A stretch of 24,338 nt of DNA. It comes from CAZUSC01 sp964622915. Lineage in GTDB: Bacteria > Patescibacteriota > Andersenbacteria > UBA10190. This document shows, piece after piece, positions 13,467-20,700 of this stretch. Numbering within the stretch: position 1 is the first letter of the stretch; the number at the start of each line of letters is the position of its first letter. The position numbers and the translations under genes were made by a program. The notes beneath the pieces were generated by a model, which was not told the origin of the DNA, ran no database searches, and saw only the letters and a program-made list of their open reading frames with translations. The DNA lies in assembly GCA_964622915.1 (NCBI GenBank), contig CAZUSC010000026.1, forward strand, positions 1 through 24,338, read 5' to 3'.

Positions 13467-14570
13467 CTAACTAGTGAACCCGCGTCTCGCCAGCCCAACA
13501 GCTACGCCGAAGGTCGGCGCCAACTGGCGCAAGGTTCTGTCCAACTCCAACGGATAGGACATTCCCCGCCACGGATTACCAATAACACTGGGTAATTTGG
13601 TTTGCTTGGTCCAGTAATCAGGCAGGCCAATTAAACTGGCGCCACCGCCAATTAGCACCGTTCGTTTTATTGACCGCGGTTGCTGGTGGCTGTACAGACG
13701 CAGCAAGCTCATCGCTTTATCCAACTGTTTACGCACGATCATCTCGGTAGCGGTGCGTTGCCGATCGGGAGCCGCAGCCGACAGACCCCATTTAGCCTTC
13801 GCCGCTTCCGCCTGCTTGTGGCCAACGCCTAAAGCCGTGGCAATCGCCGCCGTAATGTCATGACCGCCCGACTCCACGGTATGCGAAACGCGCGGCGTTC
13901 CGGCATCAACAATATGATAAGTGGTGGCCAGATCGCCGATATCAACTATTAAAGCGGAGTCGCCTGCTTCCCCCAATAGCGCTCTAATGAGCGGGAACGT
14001 TTCTACCTCCAACGCCAACATTTTTAGTTCTAATTGTTTGAAAATGTTTAGATAGCGATCAATAACGCGTACCGGCGCGGCTGTCAAGAAAACCGGTATA
14101 GGCTGATCGGACTTTACACTGCTCGCAGGCGGCGCAGCTTGTGCCTCCCCCTCGCTATCAGTAGACATATGGGGCTGTTCCCCCAGTCGACTCCAACCTA
14201 AAACCATATCGTCCAAGTCAGCCGGCACCAAATCGCGGGCGGCAAACTGCACTGCTTTGGCCATTTCCTTCTCGGGCAATGACGGCATAGTGGTCACGGT
14301 AGAAAAGACAATTGAACTGGGCAGAGCCGCCACCGCCACGTCGGCCGACACACCCGCTTTATCCATCATCTCTTTTAGTACATTTACTACTTGCGGCACT
14401 GCTTGATCGGCGCGGTCATCATCACCGTCCACCAGTGGATTAGCCAGATCAGCTTGAGCGTAAGTGGAAAGCTCAATTCGTTTGCGCCGGTTAATCAACT
14501 CCACCAGCTTCAAACTAGAAGTACCAATATCAATACCAATAAAAGCCAGTGGGCTGCCAAAAATAGCCAT
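13467..14570 (-). CDS. pilM: Type IV pilus assembly ATPase-fold protein PilM
   Basis: PilM is an actin/FtsA-like cytoplasmic protein that forms a ring around the pilus motor and binds PilN. The protein has 367 residues. Landmarks are the first phosphate loop FIGIDIGTSSLKLVEL near residue 12, VAVAALPSSIVFSTVTTMPS, EMAKAVQFAARDLVPADLDD, the second phosphate loop ALIVDIGDLATTYHIVDAG, and the adenosine motif TVLIGGGASLIGLPDYW. An insert rich in Ala/Pro/Ser near residues 135-155 is variable in the family. It is the first gene of the pilus block, with an extended -10 promoter just upstream (14625-14633). lemA diverges on the other side. Confidence 0.95.
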   Translation of the reverse strand: MAIFGSPLAFIGIDIGTSSLKLVELINRRKRIELSTYAQADLANPLVDGDDDRADQAVPQVVNVLKEMMDKAGVSADVAVAALPSSIVFSTVTTMPSLPEKEMAKAVQFAARDLVPADLDDMVLGWSRLGEQPHMSTDSEGEAQAAPPASSVKSDQPIPVFLTAAPVRVIDRYLNIFKQLELKMLALEVETFPLIRALLGEAGDSALIVDIGDLATTYHIVDAGTPRVSHTVESGGHDITAAIATALGVGHKQAEAAKAKWGLSAAAPDRQRTATEMIVRKQLDKAMSLLRLYSHQQPRSIKRTVLIGGGASLIGLPDYWTKQTKLPSVIGNPWRGMSYPLELDRTLRQLAPTFGVAVGLARRGFTS

Positions 14571-14624
14571 AAGCTTACTGTTTTTGCCTAATGAAGGAGA
14601 TCATCTTGTTCTGTACTGATTAGT

Positions 14625-14633
14625 ATTGTAGCA
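14625..14633 (-). promoter_or_regulatory. Probable extended -10 promoter of the pilus block (pilM)
   Basis: The minus strand reads TGCTACAAT about 55 bases before the pilM ATG, in the pilM-lemA divergent spacer. The -10 is near consensus with a TGn extension; no strong -35 is seen. Confidence 0.5.
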
Positions 14634-14661
14634 TAAACCTTAGTCTTAACTTGACTGTATG

Positions 14662-14801
14662 CCCAGTAACAATACTTGATAATATCTTGCTTAACCTTAA
14701 TTAACCCGCATGAATTACCTTGAAACGAACCTAATTTCATTTTTCACATTATTTGTCGGCCGCTTTGGTAAAGCCAAAGCGATCAAGTAGTTGTTACTGG
14801 G
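14662..14801 (+). mobile_element. MITE-like structured spacer element, copy D, upstream of lemA
   Basis: A 140-bp element on the plus strand, beginning CCCAGTAACAATACTT and ending AAGTAGTTGTTACTGGG, flanked by direct TATG copies (14658-14661 and 14802-14805). The second TATG contains the lemA start codon. The inner bases GAT and ATC pair. A hairpin GCTTTGG, TAAAG loop, CCAAAGC precedes the terminal repeat. The interior is unrelated in sequence to copies A and C. The element is inverted relative to copies A-C but has the same orientation relative to its downstream gene. Confidence 0.7.
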
Positions 14802-14802
14802 T

Positions 14803-15366
14803 ATGAGCTTAGGTATTTGGATTATCATCATTATCGCCGGCGTCGGCGTGGTTTGTCTGTGGGCTTACAACTCTTTGGTGCGAGGCCGCAACCAAGTCAA
14901 AGAGGCCTGGAGTGATATTGATGTGCAGCTCAAGCGGCGGCACAATCTTATTCCCAACCTGGTCCAGACTGTCAAAGGATATGCTAGCCACGAACTGGGG
15001 ACTCTCAATTCCGTGACGGCCGCCCGCTCCAAAGCGATGAGTGCTGCCTCGCCTCAAGAGCATGCTCAAGCCGAAAATATGCTGACCTCTACTCTCAAAT
15101 CTTTATTTGCCCTGTCCGAGCAATATCCAGACCTAAAAGCCAACACGAATTTTTTGGAATTACAGCGTGAATTATCCGATACGGAAAATAAAATCCAAGC
15201 CGCGCGCCGCTTTTACAACACTACCGTGCGTGAATACAACACCGCTATTGAGTCGGTGCCAACCAATATTATCGCTTCCGTTTTTTCTTTTAAGCAGGCT
15301 TCCTTCTTTGAACTGGACGAGGAAGCGGCTCGCTCTGTCCCGCAAGTTAAGTTTGGTAACGAGTAA
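14803..15366 (+). CDS. lemA: LemA family membrane protein
   Basis: LemA proteins are single-pass membrane proteins with a long helical bundle; their biochemical role is not settled. The protein has about 187 residues, with an N-terminal helix (IWIIIIIAGVGVVCLWAYN) and the family signature LVRGRNQVKEAWSDIDVQLK, RRHNLIPNLVQTVKGYASHE, and the later ENKIQAARRFYNTTVREYN and FEL..EE..... ending. The start ATG at 14803 is the border TATG of repeat copy D; the in-frame MLLGM extension is repeat-derived. htpX follows after a heptamer array, the common lemA-htpX pairing. The stop codon lies within two inverse heptamers (GTAACGA). Confidence 0.95.
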   Translation: MSLGIWIIIIIAGVGVVCLWAYNSLVRGRNQVKEAWSDIDVQLKRRHNLIPNLVQTVKGYASHELGTLNSVTAARSKAMSAASPQEHAQAENMLTSTLKSLFALSEQYPDLKANTNFLELQRELSDTENKIQAARRFYNTTVREYNTAIESVPTNIIASVFSFKQASFFELDEEAARSVPQVKFGNE

Positions 15367-15481
15367 CGAGCCGGCAGTCAAGGATTGCACCGCGCAATGA
15401 CACCGGGTACATTACTCGTTACCCGTTACTGGTTACTCGTTACTGGTTACCCGTTACTGGTTACTCGTTACTGGTTACTCA
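15356..15481. repeat. Facing heptamer arrays, lemA-htpX spacer (10 units of TTACYSG)
   Basis: Ten consecutive 7-base units at 15412-15481: TTACTCG, TTACCCG, TTACTGG, TTACTCG, TTACTGG, TTACCCG, TTACTGG, TTACTCG, TTACTGG, TTACTCA. Two inverse units (GTAACGA twice) at 15356-15369 overlap the lemA stop. GGTAACGAGTAA at 15355-15366 is perfectly complementary to TTACTCGTTACC at 15412-15423, so a 12-bp stem could form and may act as a weak terminator. The last unit ends 3 bases before the htpX ATG, so no Shine-Dalgarno site is present. Confidence 0.85.
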
Positions 15482-15484
15482 TAA

Positions 15485-16375
15485 ATGTCTTCCCTCTACC
15501 AACAAATTACTGCTAACCGACGTCACTCCTGGCTGCTCATCGCCTTTGTATTAATGCTGGTTATTGGTGTAGTGGGAATTTATTCTTACGCCATGCGTGG
15601 TGATCTAGTTTTGCCCATTATGGCTGCTATCTTCGCTTTGCCGGCCGCTCTCATCGGTTATTACGCCGGTGCTAAAATCGCCTTGGCCAGCAACCAGGCA
15701 CAGGAGTTGCCGGTGGAGTCCGGCCAAGAAATTCATCGTCTGGTAGAAAACTTGGCGATTACTGCCGGCATTCCCAAACCAAAAGTATATTTAATTGATT
15801 CCCCGGCTCTCAATGCCTTTGCTACTGGCCGGGATCCGCAGCATGCGCACATTGCGGTCACCCGCGGTTTACTAGAAAACCTTGATCGATCGGAGCTAGA
15901 GGGAGTGTTGGCTCACGAATTAGGACACGTCAAGAATTATGACATCCGATTTGCGCTGGTGGTGGCAGTTTTTGTTGGCTTCATCATTATTTTGTCCGAT
16001 CTTTTCCTGCGGGCTACCTGGTTTGGCGGCCTGCGCCAGCGCGATGATCGCGGCGGCGGGCAGCTGCAAACTCTGCTCGCCATCGTCGGTTTAATTTTGC
16101 TAATTGTCTCTCCTATCATCGCCAAGCTCATCCAGTTAGCAGTCTCTCGCCAGCGCGAATACTTGGCTGATTCTTCCGGTGCCATTCTCACTCGTTATCC
16201 AGAAGGTCTGGCGCGGGCGCTCGAAAAAATTTCTCACGGACCGCCACTGGCCACCGCCGGTAAAGCCACCGCCCACTTATTTATTGCCAACCCTTTTAAG
16301 GGTGGCCTCGGCCGGATATTTGCCACGCACCCCCCCATCGAGGAGCGTATTAAAAGACTACGCAGTCTAAGTTAG
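15485..16375 (+). CDS. htpX: HtpX-type membrane zinc metalloprotease
   Basis: HtpX is an M48 family inner-membrane protease that degrades misfolded membrane proteins. The protein has 296 residues with two N-terminal transmembrane helices (about 15-35 and 41-63), the conserved SPALNAFATGRDP segment, zinc motif HELGH (144-148), two more membrane helices, and the third zinc ligand in SRQREYLADSSG (Glu near 225). It ends with ATHPPIEERIKRLRSL, the typical HtpX tail. It follows lemA and may be co-transcribed across the heptamer array. Its 3' end overlaps the recX 3' end by 9 bases. Confidence 0.96.
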   Translation: MSSLYQQITANRRHSWLLIAFVLMLVIGVVGIYSYAMRGDLVLPIMAAIFALPAALIGYYAGAKIALASNQAQELPVESGQEIHRLVENLAITAGIPKPKVYLIDSPALNAFATGRDPQHAHIAVTRGLLENLDRSELEGVLAHELGHVKNYDIRFALVVAVFVGFIIILSDLFLRATWFGGLRQRDDRGGGQLQTLLAIVGLILLIVSPIIAKLIQLAVSRQREYLADSSGAILTRYPEGLARALEKISHGPPLATAGKATAHLFIANPFKGGLGRIFATHPPIEERIKRLRSLS

Positions 16376-16849
16376 CGTTTCCAGGTAATTAGAGATTTTA
16401 TCAGGCGTAAACCCGCGGCCGGCTAAAAAGCGTGCTAGTCGCTCCTTATCTGCCGGATGCCGGACACGCCGCTGCCAACTGGTCGCTGCTTCCTCTAGTA
16501 ATTGCTCTTCCCTCCCCGGTTCCGCGAAGGCGGCGCTAATCGTCTCATCCAACGTCTCACTATCTACCCCCCGTTGCCTTAACTTCATTTTCAGCCAACG
16601 GGGACCGATGGTTTTATAGCTCAAAACACTGGACACATAACGCTCCGCAACCAGCTTATCGTCGAGGAGTTTTTTGGTATAAAGCCACTCAATGACCGAC
16701 TGAACCTCCGAGGAGGAAAAACCCTTGCGGGTGAGCTTTTGCCGCACCTCTGCCTCCGAATGATCCCGCCGGCTTAAGATGTCCTGCGCTTGGTAATAGG
16801 GATCTTGCCGCCGGTCGGTTTTGGCCTGTTTGGAAGAATTGCCTTGCAT
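16367..16849 (-). CDS. recX: Regulatory protein RecX
   Basis: RecX binds RecA filaments and limits recombinase activity. The protein has 160 residues with three tandem three-helix repeats: YYQAQDILSRRDHSEAEVRQ and KLTRKGFSSSEVQSVIEWLY, then LDDKLVAERYVSSVLSYKTIG with GPRWLKMKLRQRGV, then the C-terminal repeat ending FLAGRGFTPDKISNYLETL. The order and spacing match the family. It is convergent with htpX and overlaps it by 9 bases, and it diverges from clpC across a 145-bp spacer containing inverted repeats. recA is not in the window. Confidence 0.9.
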   Translation of the reverse strand: MQGNSSKQAKTDRRQDPYYQAQDILSRRDHSEAEVRQKLTRKGFSSSEVQSVIEWLYTKKLLDDKLVAERYVSSVLSYKTIGPRWLKMKLRQRGVDSETLDETISAAFAEPGREEQLLEEAATSWQRRVRHPADKERLARFLAGRGFTPDKISNYLETLT

Positions 16850-16872
16850 AGATGAAGAATTGCGGGTAAACG

Positions 16873-16925
16873 ATAAGTAGCGTTATCTATAACGTTATCC
16901 ATCTTTGTCAGCCAGCGCTACTTAT
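16873..16925. promoter_or_regulatory. Inverted repeat in the recX-clpC divergent spacer
   Basis: ATAAGTAGCG at 16873-16882 is matched by its complement CGCTACTTAT at 16916-16925. Between them lies a smaller dyad, GTTATCTATAAC. The position between two divergent genes suits an operator or a structured leader, but I recognise no known operator such as CIRCE or HrcA. Confidence 0.35.
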
Positions 16926-16950
16926 TAACATCGTGACACAAAAATAAAGT

Positions 16951-16959
16951 TGGTATACT
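16951..16959 (+). promoter_or_regulatory. Extended -10 promoter of clpC
   Basis: TGGTATACT, an extended -10 motif, lies 35 bases before the clpC ATG. The expected -35 position reads TCGTGA, which is poor. The dyad at 16873-16925 lies just upstream. Confidence 0.5.
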
Positions 16960-16994
16960 TAAGCTATTATCATTAACTAACAAATTACTCTTCC

Positions 16995-19589
16995 ATGGAC
17001 AGTCCAATCCAAGACAAGCTCACCAGTCGTCTTAAAAATGTTCTGACAACGGCGTCAAAAGTTTCGCAGGAGCTTCACCACGGCCATATCGGCACCGAGC
17101 ACATTTTGTACGGCATGATGCAAGAAAGCGGATCATTGTCTTATAGTATTTTGAAAAAGTTTAACTTCTCTCCCGAGTTTATCCGCGCGGAACTGGAAGC
17201 TATCCCCAAGTCACCGCGTTGGAAAGAAGAGCTATCGGCCCATGCCCGCTCGGCCTTTGAAAAAGGAGCGCGCACTGCTTTTCAATATCACCACCGCTAT
17301 ATCGGTACCGAACATATTTTATTCGGCATTCTCAACATTAAAGATTCTGTTGCTTACAAGTTATTGGAAAAATCACCAGTTGATGTGAAGGCTTTAGTCC
17401 AGCAAGTACGCATTGTCTTAAAGAGCACTTCCCACTTCCCCGATCTATCTAACTTTTTAGGTCTGCCTGGTCATGGTTCGACCCGCGAGGTCGGCACGCA
17501 GATTAAAGAGGAGCCGGGCGAGCGTCCAATTTTACCGAGCCCTCCCAGCGGGCCAGGGGAAGGTTTGGTTCCCAAAAAACAGCGCACTCCCGCTTTTGAT
17601 TATTTCACCCAGGACTTAACTACCATGGCGAGTGCAGGCAAATTTGATGTCGTGATCGGCCGCAGTAAAGAAGTGGAACGGGTAATGAGTATTCTTAACC
17701 GCAAAAATAAGAATAATCCGATTTTGATTGGCGAGCCGGGAGTCGGCAAAACAGCCATCGTGAACGGTCTGGCCCAGCGCATAGTCGAAGGTAAAGTCCC
17801 GAGCAAGCTACAAGGTAAACGCATTGTCTCGCTGGATATGGCTAGTATTTTGGCCGGCACTACTTTCCGCGGCGAGTTTGAAGAGCGCATTAAAGAGTTG
17901 ACGCGCGAGCTGGAAGAAGATAAAAACACTATCCTTTTTATTGATGAGTTGCACACGATTGTCGGCGCCGGATCCTCGGGAGGAAGTCTGGATGCCGCTA
18001 ATATGCTTAAGCCCATTTTATCTCGGGGCGAGGTTAGTATTATTGGTGCTACCACTTTAGACGAGTACCGTAAACACATCGAAAAAGATGCGGCGCTGGA
18101 CCGGCGTTTCCAGCCAGTCGTTGTTAAAGAACCTACTCCTGAAGAAGCCACCGAAATTCTCCAAGGAGCGCGTGAAGCCTACGAGCAACATCATGGCTTA
18201 ACGGTGACCGATGAGGCCATTAAAGCGGCCGTCGAGATGAGCGTCCGCTATATTCCCGATCGCTTTTTACCCGATAAAGCGCTGGACTTGCTTGATGAAG
18301 CGGCCTCAACCTTGCAGCTGCAAATTGCCGGTACGGATGAAGCTCAAAAAGCCCACGCTTTAAAGCACCAATTGGAAGAATTGCGCACCAAGAAAGAAGC
18401 GGCTATTGAAGCGGAGAATTACGAAGAGGCTCTCAATTCTAAGCGACAAGAAGACGCGATCAACGAGAAACTGGCCGAATACTCGAGGCAAGTCAGCTCG
18501 CAATCAGGCACCCGGCGCCTGGCCATTACCAACGAACACATTGCCAAAGTAGTGGCTGATTCCACCGGTATTCCTGTCACCAAGCTGCTCGGCGAAGAAT
18601 CCAAGCGGTTGGTCAAACTAGAGGCTATTCTGCGCAAACATATTATTGGCCAGGACGAGGCAATTAAAACAGTGGCGCGTTATGTCCGGCGCAGCCGCGC
18701 GGGCATTGCTAACCCGAACCGTCCATTAGGATCATTCATTTTCTTGGGACCAACCGGAGTAGGAAAAACTGAAACCGCTAAAGCACTAGCCCGGGAAGTA
18801 TTTGAGAATGCCGATGCCCTGATACGGGTAGACATGTCCGAATTTATGGAAGGTCATTCCGTTTCCCGCCTGATCGGCGCTCCGGCCGGCTATGTTGGCT
18901 ATGACGAGGGTGGCAAGCTAACCGAAGCTATCCGCCGCCAGCCTTACTCTATTGTGTTGTTTGATGAAATCGAAAAGGCGCACCGGGATGTCCTCAATAT
19001 CCTCCTGCAAATTCTCGACGAAGGCGAGCTGACCGACGCCCACGGGCGGACAGTCAACTTCCGCAACACTATCGTAATTATGACCAGCAACATTGGCTCG
19101 TCTGAACTGGCGCAGCAGGCCCGCATGGGCTTTTCGCTGCCCGAGGAAAGCGAAGTTCGCGATCAGGCAGCCGCTCGCTATGAGCAATTAAAAGAAATTG
19201 TTTTAAAAGAACTAAACAGCCAAATGCGTCCGGAATTGTTAGGACGTATCGATCAAATTATTGTCTACGCTCCGCTCAAAGTGACTGACTTGGAGAAAAT
19301 CACCGAACTGCACATTAAGGAACTGAAAAAGATCTTGGCTAGCAAAGATGTCAACTTAGATGTTTCTCAAGGAGTTAAACAAGAGATCGCCCGCCGGGCT
19401 TTTGCCGAAGAAAAAGGCGCTCGGCCCATCCGCCGTTTTGTCCAGGAACTATTGGAAGATCCTATCGCCCACTCCCTTATCAACAAAGAATTATCTACCG
19501 GCCAGATGTTGCATGCTCGTAAAACTGGTAACAAGATAACCGTTTCTCCAGTTACTGATAAAGACACCATACCCTCCGGGAAAAAATAG
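16995..19589 (+). CDS. clpC: ClpC-type AAA+ unfoldase (Clp/Hsp100)
   Basis: A 864-residue Hsp100 protein that unfolds substrates, most likely for ClpP. Order: a double Clp N-domain (about 5-145), AAA1 with Walker A GEPGVGKT (246-253) and Walker B ILFIDELH (313-320), a short UVR-like middle segment (KKEAAIEAENYEEALNSKRQ, about 466-485), AAA2 with Walker A GPTGVGKT (585-592) and Walker B IVLFDEIE (653-660), and a D2 small domain with KGARPIRRFVQELLEDPIA. The short middle region and UVR motif favour ClpC over ClpB. MGF at about 711-713 lies where ClpP-binding unfoldases have their L/I/V-G-F loop. Divergent from recX. The stop TAG is the first part of a heptamer array. Shorter annotations may call it ClpB. 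Confidence 0.93.
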   Translation: MDSPIQDKLTSRLKNVLTTASKVSQELHHGHIGTEHILYGMMQESGSLSYSILKKFNFSPEFIRAELEAIPKSPRWKEELSAHARSAFEKGARTAFQYHHRYIGTEHILFGILNIKDSVAYKLLEKSPVDVKALVQQVRIVLKSTSHFPDLSNFLGLPGHGSTREVGTQIKEEPGERPILPSPPSGPGEGLVPKKQRTPAFDYFTQDLTTMASAGKFDVVIGRSKEVERVMSILNRKNKNNPILIGEPGVGKTAIVNGLAQRIVEGKVPSKLQGKRIVSLDMASILAGTTFRGEFEERIKELTRELEEDKNTILFIDELHTIVGAGSSGGSLDAANMLKPILSRGEVSIIGATTLDEYRKHIEKDAALDRRFQPVVVKEPTPEEATEILQGAREAYEQHHGLTVTDEAIKAAVEMSVRYIPDRFLPDKALDLLDEAASTLQLQIAGTDEAQKAHALKHQLEELRTKKEAAIEAENYEEALNSKRQEDAINEKLAEYSRQVSSQSGTRRLAITNEHIAKVVADSTGIPVTKLLGEESKRLVKLEAILRKHIIGQDEAIKTVARYVRRSRAGIANPNRPLGSFIFLGPTGVGKTETAKALAREVFENADALIRVDMSEFMEGHSVSRLIGAPAGYVGYDEGGKLTEAIRRQPYSIVLFDEIEKAHRDVLNILLQILDEGELTDAHGRTVNFRNTIVIMTSNIGSSELAQQARMGFSLPEESEVRDQAAARYEQLKEIVLKELNSQMRPELLGRIDQIIVYAPLKVTDLEKITELHIKELKKILASKDVNLDVSQGVKQEIARRAFAEEKGARPIRRFVQELLEDPIAHSLINKELSTGQMLHARKTGNKITVSPVTDKDTIPSGKK

Positions 19590-19661
19590 TATTAAGTAGC
19601 AAGTCGTAAGTAGTAAGTATAAAACATACATGATACTTACTACCAAATACTTTCTACTAAC
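19588..19661. repeat. Facing heptamer arrays between clpC and comFC
   Basis: Five forward units at 19588-19622 (AGTATTA, AGTAGCA, AGTCGTA, AGTAGTA, AGTATAA) start inside the clpC stop codon. After an 11-base gap, four inverse units follow at 19634-19661 (TACTTAC, TACCAAA, TACTTTC, TACTAAC). GTAGTAAGTAT and ATACTTACTAC are exactly complementary, so a hairpin can form with the comFC ATG (19630) in its loop. The inverse array is translated as the N-terminus of the assigned comFC frame. Confidence 0.75.
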
Positions 19662-20346
19662 GTTGCGGGATATCATCGCACCACCACGTTGTATCTCTTG
19701 TCTTCAGGAAGGCTCATGGCATTGCTTCCAGTGTCGGCAAAATTTCCGTCTGTCTGCGCAAAAATGTTTAATCTGCCTTAAAAAACAACCCCGCGGTTTA
19801 ACTTGTCCCGAATGCCGGCAGTCTACTCCCATAACCGGCACGATCAGTGCCGGAGCGTATCATGCCGAGGCCCTGCGGCGAGGCATTCACTGGCTTAAGT
19901 TCAAGCATGTTCGACAAGTAGCGCCCGCACTAGCTTCCCTGTTAGTACCAGCCCTGCCTGCCATTGCTCCCTTGCCGCAACTGCGGCAGGAAGCAGTAAT
20001 AATACCCGTTCCCCTGCATGCTCGCCGCCGGCGCCAGCGCGGTTTCAACCAGACCGAAGAATTAGCCGAGCAGTTAAGCAACGCTACCAATCTGCCGCTA
20101 TCCTTCAGTGTCATCCGCTCCCGCCCTACTTGGTCCCAAGCCAAGTTGCCGGCAGAGTTAAGGCAGCAGAATACTCAAGCGGCTTTTCGGCTGGTTGAAC
20201 CGCTGCCTAATAAAAAATTTTATATTCTTCTGGACGATGTAATCACGAGCGGCGCGACAAGCTCTGCTGCTGCACAGGCATTGTGGCAATCCCCGGCTCT
20301 TCCAAAAGGCGCCCAAATATGGGCCTTGGCAGTCGCGCGGGGTTAA
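19630..20346 (+). CDS. comFC: ComFC/GntX-like phosphoribosyltransferase-fold competence protein
   Basis: ComFC is needed for natural transformation in several bacteria, acting in the cytoplasm during DNA uptake. The protein has 238 residues: an N-terminal zinc-ribbon region with many CxxC pairs (CISC near 21, CFQC, CLIC, CPEC), then AYHAEALRRGIHWLKFKHVR, the central IIPVPLHARRRRQRGFNQTE, and the PRPP-type loop YILLDDVITSGAT near 198-210. The likely ATG at 19630 makes the first residues (MILTTKYFLLTLRD) out of a heptamer repeat; a TTG at 19663 is another possible start. The pilus genes in the window provide the matching uptake machinery. The stop is at the edge of the terminator of the opposing transcription unit. 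Confidence 0.9.
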   Translation: MILTTKYFLLTLRDIIAPPRCISCLQEGSWHCFQCRQNFRLSAQKCLICLKKQPRGLTCPECRQSTPITGTISAGAYHAEALRRGIHWLKFKHVRQVAPALASLLVPALPAIAPLPQLRQEAVIIPVPLHARRRRQRGFNQTEELAEQLSNATNLPLSFSVIRSRPTWSQAKLPAELRQQNTQAAFRLVEPLPNKKFYILLDDVITSGATSSAAAQALWQSPALPKGAQIWALAVARG

Positions 20347-20378
20347 AAAAAGCGGCCCACTCGAGTTGTTGGACCGCT
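20345..20378 (-). terminator. Intrinsic terminator of the small minus-strand unit
   Basis: On the minus strand AGCGGTCC, a 12-base loop and GGGCCGCT form an 8-bp stem with one G-U pair, followed by seven T. There is no T-run on the plus side, so it serves a minus-strand transcript ending against comFC. Confidence 0.75.
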
Positions 20379-20397
20379 GCGAACAAAGATCATCTGT

Positions 20398-20583
20398 TCA
20401 AGCAACACTATGGGTAGCCGTACCGGTTTGCCCTGCGGTGATTTCCGGTGGAGCCTGTGCGTCGTTCGTTGTCTCAAAAGTCGCTGGCGGAGAGGGTGCC
20501 GGCGGCCAATTTGTTCCGTTTCCTCTTTGTTGTCCGGACAGGCCGTGCACCCGAGACACAATTTCATGATTCGGCTCGCTCAT
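20398..20583 (-). CDS. Possible 61-residue Pro/Thr-rich small protein (or non-coding transcript)
   Basis: The 354-base stretch 20347-20700 has no clear conserved gene. On the minus strand it has its own promoter (20630-20658) and its own intrinsic terminator (20345-20378), enclosing this short frame: MSEPNHEIVSRVHGLSGQQR at the start, then a Pro/Thr/Ala-rich tail with no membrane segment. A purine-rich AAAGAAAGAGAG precedes the ATG. A competing 74-residue frame at 20343-20567 has cysteines but reads through the terminator, so I rank it lower. No homology is recognised. The unit could equally be a small RNA of about 250 bases. The coding call is uncertain; the existence of a transcript is better supported. 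Confidence 0.35.
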   Translation of the reverse strand: MSEPNHEIVSRVHGLSGQQRGNGTNWPPAPSPPATFETTNDAQAPPEITAGQTGTATHSVA

Positions 20584-20629
20584 TTCGCTCTCTTTCTTTG
20601 GTCAAAGGTACTCAAAAACTGCAGACTGC

Positions 20630-20658
20630 ATAATATAGCACATAGGCAAAATTAGCAA
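20630..20658 (-). promoter_or_regulatory. Promoter of the small minus-strand unit
   Basis: On the minus strand, TTGCTA (20653-20658), a 17-base spacer, and TATTAT (20630-20635). Predicted start is near 20623. The terminator at 20345-20378 would give a transcript of about 250-280 bases. Confidence 0.55.
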
Positions 20659-20700
20659 ATAGCTATTGCTGCCAGGCACCGAGTAAATCTCATTTTGTTA

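Noticed and set aside
15412..15481. CRISPR-like array
   Set aside because: The units are 7 bases with no unique spacers; no cas gene is in the window.
16995..19589. Calling the unfoldase ClpB
   Set aside because: The long ClpB coiled-coil middle domain is absent, a UVR-like segment is present, and an MGF loop stands where ClpP-binding partners have it.
20343..20567. 74-residue minus-strand frame with CLGCTAC
   Set aside because: It runs through the intrinsic terminator at 20345-20378 and ends beyond it, so it cannot be the main product of that transcript.
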